Source: Eumeta japonica
Lineage: Eukaryota; Arthropoda; Insecta; Lepidoptera; Psychidae
Direction: 5' to 3'
Length of the DNA: 64,000 bases
Assembly (NCBI GenBank): GCA_005406025.1
Contig: BGZK01000135.1
Coordinates: 124,001-188,000, forward strand
Notes under the pieces: model-generated
Seen by the model: only the letters and a program-made list of their open reading frames with translations
What the model was told of the DNA's origin: nothing
The model's database searches: none
Part shown: one piece after another, positions 57,501-64,000 of the stretch
Numbering within the stretch: position 1 is the first letter of the stretch
How the letters are laid out: every line of letters begins with the position of its first letter
Translations under genes and position numbers: made by a program

Positions 57501-60500
57501 AAGGACGTTGTACTAGAATTTAAATACTCGATAATATCACAACTGCAGCACTAATACTGCGCGTACGTCGAGCTTAAACTATGATTTAAGATCGGTATAC
57601 AAGGTGATGTGCAATGTGTTGCCCAATGGTTTATTATAAACTTGTAATGTCTATGTTTGATGTTATTGACGTATATTGTGGAATTGATGTCTAAAATCGT
57701 TAAAACCTTAGACTGTTTCTTTACTCTATGTTATGGTCTATGTGTTATGTGTTTATGTCTCTATCATATTGTTATATGAAACTATTTTGTATATGGCATT
57801 TCATTTGTTCTGTTGCTTGATTTATATACTTTTTATTTTTATTGATGGCTTAGTAGAGTTTCATCATTACTCAGATGAGGCACTCCGGCGCAGTTGAATC
57901 ATCACTATTGCTTTGTTCAGTACAAATCATAACAACCTATTATTAATTATTCTAAAGATATCAGTTACCACGGTTGTTCACAACGCTACAATGGAACTTT
58001 TTTGAACATTCATCTTTTAAGTAGTATAGTATTTACCTAAATATGAGTTCAATCTATAAATAAATACTTTTATCAACAATAACTTACGCGTTAAATATCT
58101 AAATTCATAGCCGGTCTTTTTTACACGCAATGACACTTAAAAATAGAATAATATCTCATAAGACGAATTGTTTCTCGTTTAACCTAATTATAGATGGTAA
58201 TTTATGATATTTCGAAGCCATATACTTACATATTATAATACTTAACACGAAAGTGGCCACTTGTTCGATTCACAACTCTTCATTATAAAGCTTTGTCAAG
58301 CTCATTACTTTAGTTATAACTTAATTTACCTTTTATTCCTATATTAACATTACGTTAGTAAAGGTAGGATCCGGTCACAGTTTTCTTTTCTGGAACACCA
58401 CGGTTTGCCATTTATCAAGTCTTGGCTTGTGAATAGTAAATTACTGATGTTTAAAATATATTTGTCCACGAAGCATGCATGCTAATGGGGAATTAAAATT
58501 GAAATAGATTAGTAAAACGACGAATTGTAAGCCTTCAAAGACTCTTTGCCATCTCTTTCTTGAACAACTGAATTTATAATGAATTCTATACGACGTAAGT
58601 ACACAGTGCCCCTCTTTGTTCAACAGATAATTTAAAACAGTCATTATAATCGGTTATTTTTATAGTTTTCTAAAAAACAATTTAAACATTTCAAATATGA
58701 AATATTTAAGTGGAATAATAAATATATATTAAGTTGCCGTATTCTTTAAGTAAATATAATGTAATGAAAGCCTTTAGCGGTTTCTTTATATCGACGTTCC
58801 ATGTAACCGAATCCCAACTTTGGTAATTAGAGGAGGGAGAATGAAGCAAAAAAAAAAACAGTTTCGATGTAACAAAAACAATTCAATTTATAAAACTGTA
58901 AACATACACACAATGTTATTGTATAAAAACTTACATATCCACGAAGGGGGAGTGTTATATAGGACTTCGCGAACTGATCGAAGGCAGTCTCTTATTCGCG
59001 AAGGACATGATTTGCACAGAACAGAAATTAAAGTAATATGCATTGCATTACTGCGTTTCGTTCACATAAACAACTACTACATAGTCGATTCATGTTTACC
59101 ATACTTATGTAAAAATATATATATTTATATAACAGGAACTTATTTCAGAATGATATGCTCTGTGTGTGATATTATTTGCAAATTAGTCATATGTGATGGA
59201 AATTTTAGGTTTTTTTTTTCATACGTATATAAATAATGTTCCTGCGGTCGTCCTTATTTCGAACGAAATGAATCGATTGTGATATGAAAATAAACGATCG
59301 CATCGCACAGCCAAAACTAAATCGTGTCCGTTTTAGCGAATCGAATCGTCGGCTCGGGTGAAGACTTCGAAGCCGCTAGTTAACGAGGCACTATCACTGT
59401 AATCTATTCTAGCAATACTTAAACACTAAATAACGATCACGTCGCCTTAACGGTACCTACACACACACTTAAATTAAAACGTCTCGTACGCGGAACGCGA
59501 CCTGATATGTCGATTATTGCCGTGACGAATTGAACGTGCAGCTCGGCTGCGGCGTGCGCGGCGCATGCGACACCTATTATGATACAGCGACACCGATAAC
59601 ATACAGGCATGCACAGTGCAAATCCATGTCCCGACATCCGGTCCGTATACAACGCCCCCCCCGGGCGAGCGGGAGCCGCCGGAGCGGCCGCGAGAGTCAA
59701 TTTCCTCCACCTTAAAAATTAAACATCTCATAAACGCAAAGATGAAGTATACGACATCGATAATGGTAGCCACACACACGCATGCAACACACGTCTAGTC
59801 CCATCGCATTGGACATGCATCTACTCGCCCGCCGCGTCGCGTGCGCGCTCCGGGCGCATACATTTATATATATATATAGGTGACTCAGTGTACGCCGATA
59901 GGTTGAGATGTGAGTAGTTATGTTTTTAACCGGCAATATAAAAATATATAAACACGCATGCGCAAACCGAATAGGTGCAGCATAGTAACATAGAAGTGCA
60001 GTGAAATAAATGCAGTCTCGCGAAAGAAGAGAAACCAAATTCGCTGTAACAGTACACGACTTGTGGAAGGTATTACACACTAAAGAAACTACAGGATAGG
60101 ACGACTCAAAAGGGTAGGGAATGCTAAAAAGTAGGAACGGAAAATAAAATTGGTGTTGTATATTTGTACTAAATATCATATTATTGATAGACTATAACAA
60201 TAATATATCAATAGGTAACATCGTTATTGTACGCTTCAATCTTATTATAATTTATGATCACAATATTGTTCAGTGTAATTAATATGTATTCCAAGTGAGT
60301 GTTCAGCATTACGATCGCTATATAAGAGGCGTTTTTTAGGCATCAATATGAAATTATTAATATTAAATCATTGACTTATTACAAAAAAACTATTTATGTA
60401 CAGTAGGTATAGTAGTTTTAGCTTATGCTGAATTTTCACAGCATGAAAGTTGCGACACTCGCGCAATTCATGTCAAATTCAACTTAGGAGATTTAAGGTT

Positions 60501-61084
60501 CATGCAATGTTATCAGCGAGAGAAATTTGAGTCGCGAGTGTTTTCATGTTAAATATCTAGCTAGTTTCTTTACACTAAACCTTTCTGTTCATCCTAAGAC
60601 TTGGAAGTCACGTGTGTCACAGTCTATGGAGTATGACCGAAGCGAAGCGAAGTTCGATTACTCCAATGCTCTGTTACATTTTCTTCTTCCGGCAGCTACT
60701 CACCACTCGCATAAAGGACGTTCTTTGTTATTTTGACGTAATTGTGGGTACTTAGAAGATCCTATGGGAGTGGTTAGTCGGATGGGTGGCTCTTTCAGAA
60801 CGCAAGACCTTGGACTGCACGTAACTTTTATATTCTATGAAAAATATATAGCTTGAATATCTTTATCTTTTTCTGCTACGAGATATTGCTAATCGCACAA
60901 CGCGTTATTGTCAACGTGGTGTGAGTATTATAATTGGTATTTAGTTAATTTATGTGGTGTTATTTTCATACAATAATTATAATCATTTAGAACTTTCGTG
61001 AACATTAGTTGAACACACGTCACTGTCACCGCTGACGCTTCAGCAGTGCGCGACTAAGATGTGCGCCGTTATCTAATATATACA
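54508..61084. other. Intergenic DNA and possible catulin 3' UTR
   Basis: Mostly AT-rich, with no exon I can support on either strand. A GC-richer stretch at about 59490-59880 has several overlapping frames but no splice or start signals. Words like gccatctattgatg (55283) and gcgccatctcttg (55322) resemble insect repeat remnants. The catulin message on the - strand may extend here if the signal at 61085-61090 is not used. Confidence 0.5.
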
Positions 61085-61090
61085 TTTAAT
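61085..61090 (-). terminator. Candidate poly(A) signal ATTAAA for catulin exon B
   Basis: On the - strand this reads ATTAAA, about 180 bases past the stop of the distal terminal exon. It is a common variant signal. Its use is not shown by the sequence. Confidence 0.3.
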
Positions 61091-61271
61091 TTTATCACTG
61101 CAACGAGTGAGCGGGTCCAAGGGCTAGCGTGCGTCTCGCAGGGCGCCACCGATCCGCGCCGATGTCGGGCGATGTCGTCGTTTTAAAGAGATGTTTAGCT
61201 TTTTAAAACAACAGGAAGCTGACCCTGGTCCGGCGCGCATCGCCCTTGCCGCGCCGGCCCATGCCGTACTG

Positions 61272-61415
61272 TCACATGCCCGTGTCGGACGTGCTGCCGC
61301 CGGGCTTGGCGTCGCCGCCGCCGCCGCCCGCCGAGTCCTCGTCCCGCGCCCGCGCCGCGCTCCCGCCGCCGCCCCCTCCTCCCGCCGCCGACAAGCCGGT
61401 GAAGTCCAGCTTGTA
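61272..61415 (-). CDS. Catulin terminal exon B (Gly-rich tail)
   Basis: The acceptor ggtgtcacag borders 47 codons plus TGA, in phase 0. It starts YKLDFTGLSAAGG, is dominated by Gly, Ala and Ser with a small acidic patch (RDEDSA), and ends DAKPGGSTSDTGM. It follows Lys of ...DCANK. The GC-rich coding is unlike its flanks. Three longer frames on both strands across this region are shadows of the GC-rich sequence. Confidence 0.65.
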   Translation of the reverse strand, partial: YKLDFTGLSAAGGGGGGGSAARARDEDSAGGGGGDAKPGGSTSDTGM

Positions 61416-63400
61416 CTGTGACACCACACAACAGACACGTTAACGCCGAGCTGCACCGCTGAAAGCGTTCGCTGCCGACAATTATACTACTTTAACACGA
61501 CAGCGACGTCGACTGTTGGACTTCTTCCCAGCAGACCCGACTCATGTTTCTATGTGGCAATCGATACGGTAAAAACACGGCTCTGATGATACATTTCGGC
61601 TGGCAAGTTTTCGATGGTAAGTTGACGTATAATTGTATTGTATTACATATTACAATTTCATTAATATTATTATATATGTACATATAAAATTGTACAGCAT
61701 AAATTATACAGGATAAGTTGCCCCACGTATATTTTTACGTTTGTAAGTGCGTCACATACGTAAATATCGCTGACAGAAATGACAGCGAGGTCTGCAACCG
61801 CGTCTCGTCCTCGCATCTTGGTCGTTTGTCGTCGTGAACGTGTTAAAGTAGTATAACGGCTCTTTGAATGCAGCTCTGCGACTCGGATTCTAACTGAGGT
61901 TATGAATACATATCATTTCTTTCGTGTTACGTATCAAAAAGGTTTACGATGACGTCAAACATGATAACAAAACTAGGCGTTGCCAAACGAATATTAAAAA
62001 CAATATCGATCAATACACACACTATCGCTATTTTTATTGCAACATCGAATCAAACACATTCAGGTTTAGCTATGAGAGACACCACCAAAACAATACTACG
62101 CTAAACGTTCAAAGTTCAATGTTAGTGGGCCGACTCGACAGCAAGTTAATGATATCTCACAACGGTGAATAATTTGAGCCGTATGTATAATACCTATTAG
62201 TTCAACCATTCAATACACTATTTTCACTCCTAAATGTAGATGCTTTCCTTAAATTTGGCTTCCAATGCATGGGTACTCTTTCTGGCATACATAGAGAATA
62301 CTGAAATGAAAACGTAAAACAGAAATAATTAGCATAAACACAAAATAAATATGTGAAACGTGAAAACGGCAAGCGTCGTCGAAAAGGCTGTCAAATCTTG
62401 CTGATGACAATCGCTTGTGGGCAACGCGAACGAAGTATTGACAAAATAATGCTTTTCGTGTAAACCTTTAAGATGACCCTCGATTTGCATACAACAACAT
62501 TTTTAGCTTATGTAGCAGTTTTGGTTACTTTATGACACTTTAATTTTGTGATGTGTCGCAACGATGAAATGCGCATGCTCGTTCTACGACATAATAATGA
62601 AATAAGGCGTCAAAATGAAAAGACAGACCGCGGCCGCACCGGCCGTCGCCGAAGGTTTGTTTATCGCTTTCTCCAGTGGTATAAGACCCTGGTGGAAGCC
62701 GGCGTGGAGCGTTCGAACAAAAAAAAAACAAATTTACATTTAAACAAAAGTCTGCATCAAATAAGGTCAAGACTCATGGCTTCCACCAATTCAAACAGCT
62801 AAAAAAATATCTAACAGCTAAAGTCTATTAAGAGTCGTTCTCATTTCAGCTCGTATCGTTTATAACGGCTACCTCGAAATACAAGATTTAAAATAAGTCT
62901 CAAAAAGTAAAATGAGAACGAATCTTTCCGTATTGACGGCGGTCCATACCCGATTCCCATTATCTAACAGTAATATACGAACAAGTATTCATTAATGTAC
63001 TTAACGGGTGCAACACTCTGGTGCCTTTTAACCACTCCCACACTCGTCCCCCACGGCAAAGGTACCTAAGGAACATTGTGTTCCGATGCACTATAATATA
63101 TAGTTATATATCACTATATAGATATAACTAATAAAATCAATTGTGCGACGTGAATTTCATTAGTACGGTATGCATTCACAGCGAGTCGCGTACCTTATTC
63201 GCGCAGTCGAAGCACGTGGTGACGACTTTGCTTATCACGTTCATGAGGTTTTTCGTCTCCTGTATGACGTTGTCGACCTTGTTGAAGGTCGCGGCCCGGC
63301 CCACCGTCGGCTCCTTCACCGTGAACTGCAGCTGCTGCACGTAAGTCGGCACCTTGTCTAAATGCTCCAACAGTTCCTTTTTAATCGTACCCGCGGGAAC
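61272..63400 (-). CDS. Alpha-catulin homologue, C-terminal end (partial gene)
   Basis: Alpha-catulin is a cytoplasmic scaffold of the alpha-catenin/vinculin family, linked in animals to Rho signalling and the dystrophin complex. Here only the last part is present: an internal exon 63194-63400 followed by either of two terminal exons. The internal exon (KVPTYVQQLQFTVKEPTVGR, then ATFNKVDNVIQETKNLMNVI) aligns with the C-terminal helices of vertebrate catulin, sharing QLQ.TVK, F.KVD..I and LM. True alpha-catenins have a different word here (ATSLIQAAKNLMNAV). The gene runs off the right edge. Transcription converges on the septin gene. No start codon lies in the window. Confidence 0.72.
61416..62201 (-). 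other. Catulin sequence between the two terminal exons
   Basis: Intron for isoform B and 3' UTR for isoform A. AT-rich, with the exon A poly(A) candidate at 62033. Nothing else recognised. Confidence 0.55.
62033..62038 (-). terminator. Candidate poly(A) signal AATAAA for catulin exon A
   Basis: On the - strand this reads AATAAA, about 165 bases past the stop of exon A (62202). The position suits a short 3' UTR for the proximal isoform. Confidence 0.4.
62202..62300 (-). CDS. Catulin alternative terminal exon A
   Basis: A strong acceptor (ctgttttacgttttcatttcag, T-rich, with ctaat upstream) opens 32 codons plus TGA, phase 0. It starts YSLCMPERVPMHWKPNLRKA and ends STFRSENSVLNG. It can be joined to ...DCANK in place of exon B. 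The tail contains Trp with Lys/Arg, recalling the conserved Trp-basic words in the C-terminal extensions of alpha-catenin (SWKMK) and vinculin (LRWVRK). RKAST resembles a basophilic kinase site. It is too short to be found as a long frame but has the better acceptor of the two. Confidence 0.6.
   Translation of the reverse strand, partial: YSLCMPERVPMHWKPNLRKASTFRSENSVLNG
62301..63193 (-). other. Catulin last intron (proximal part)
   Basis: AT-rich sequence between the internal exon's donor (aataag/gtacgc on the - strand) and the exon A acceptor. Two short open frames near 62548-62802 have no supporting signals. Confidence 0.6.
63194..63400 (-). CDS. Catulin internal exon (C-terminal helical bundle)
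   Basis: 69 codons bounded by acceptor acaaactttcag and donor aataag/gtacgc, phase 0 at both ends. It begins VPAGTIKKELLEHLDKVPTY and ends VVTTCFDCANK. It corresponds to the final helices of the catulin/vinculin-type bundle. The overlapping + strand frames are shadows. Confidence 0.78.
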
Positions 63401-63429
63401 CTGAAAGTTTGTAAGCAAATCAAATCAAA

Positions 63430-64000
63430 ATCAAATCTATACTATCTTTATTTCGTAGGTAATAGAATTACATTTGAAATACGTCGCCATTGCATTCTTT
63501 TTCTATTGACATCACTACCCATTCCAAATGCTGATTCACCTTGAGAAGAATGGGCAAGAAACTGAGGGGTTGCGTTTTTTTGTTCATAGATCCAGGATAG
63601 ATTAGTCAATAAAACTAAAGCAACATTGCAAATTACATGATACAACCTGATAGGTTTTATTCTTTATTAATATATTCAAATACGGTATAATGACCCTTGC
63701 CATAAACTTTTTTTTAATGAAAAATTTATAATCATGAAATGGTAAATTTTGAATTTTAACTGGGATCTTATTATAAAAACACACATTGTTTCTTAAGTGG
63801 TCTGTTAACTTTGCTGAGTCTGGTTTTATGAGCAGCAAAGTTATTCTTATTCTAGTGTCAATATTATGAATGTCGCTCATTCTTTGGAACGATTTTATAT
63901 TTCTTTTGACATGTACCAGGTTTTCGTATACTATGTAATGTTACGGTACAGTTAAAATATTAATTTCTTTAAATTTTTCTGTGAGAGATGCTTTTGATTA
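63430..64000 (-). mobile_element. LINE remnant, 3' end of reverse-transcriptase ORF
   Basis: Read on the - strand from the window edge: EKFKEINILTVP, a stop, HYIVYENLVHVKRNIKSFQR, MSDIHNIDTRIR, then VCFYNKIPVKIQNLPFHDYK and FFIKKKFMAR. This order (ILTVP, Y.Y, DIH..TR.R, YNK.P..I..LP...FK) is the conserved tail behind the reverse transcriptase of Jockey/CR1-type LINEs in insects. It is degraded, lies in the catulin intron next to the 63400 exon, and continues past the window. Confidence 0.7.

Noticed and set aside
59437..60179. Several overlapping - strand frames in GC-richer DNA near catulin's end
   Set aside because: They lie beyond the catulin stop, overlap each other, and have no splice or family signals.
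1..64000. CRISPR array or bacterial operon structure
   Set aside because: The window has introns, poly(A) signals and eukaryotic transposons. No regular repeat-spacer pattern was seen.

Overview
This 64 kb window is animal nuclear DNA, most likely from a moth or butterfly. The sequence is AT-rich, coding exons are short and separated by long introns with GT/AG borders, and most long reading frames are chance. It carries two copies of a mariner transposon close to the 'mori' type known from insects, an hAT element, a LINE remnant, and a dispersed repeat whose head (about ccgcgtggacgtagaatgg) is typical of lepidopteran genomes. The assignment to Lepidoptera is inferred from repeats and protein similarity, not proven.

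Two protein genes can be read. The first fills positions 3355-46575 on the + strand. It is a septin of the Septin-7/Peanut group, assembled here from ten coding exons into a 699-residue protein. It has a long low-complexity N-terminus, a GTPase domain with P-loop, DTPG and AKAD motifs, the septin unique element, a C-terminal coiled coil and a lysine-rich tail ending KKKKGLF. Its first intron is about 30 kb long. That intron holds two further candidate first coding exons (8146-8304 and 28332-28415), both in phase 0 and so frame-compatible with the next exon. It also holds several CpG-rich blocks that stand out from the AT-rich background. A 3' UTR of about 3 kb runs to a poly(A) signal at 49618.

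The second gene enters from the right on the - strand and converges tail to tail with the septin. It is the C-terminal end of an alpha-catulin homologue (alpha-catenin/vinculin family). One internal exon (63194-63400) can be spliced in phase 0 to either of two terminal exons (62202-62300 or 61272-61415). Both begin with Tyr and each has its own stop and candidate poly(A) signal.

Layout: 1-3113 upstream intergenic DNA with repeats; 3114-49640 septin gene, with one mariner copy, tandem and inverted repeats in intron 1 and hairpins in introns 1 and 4; 50121-54507 a transposon-rich block (mariner copy 2, a broken coherent reading frame, an hAT element with perfect 8-bp target duplication); 54508-61084 featureless AT-rich DNA that may include catulin 3' UTR; 61085-64000 catulin 3' end, with a LINE remnant in its intron. 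Both gene products belong to cytoskeleton or cortex systems (septin filaments; catenin-like scaffold), but nothing in the sequence shows that they act together.
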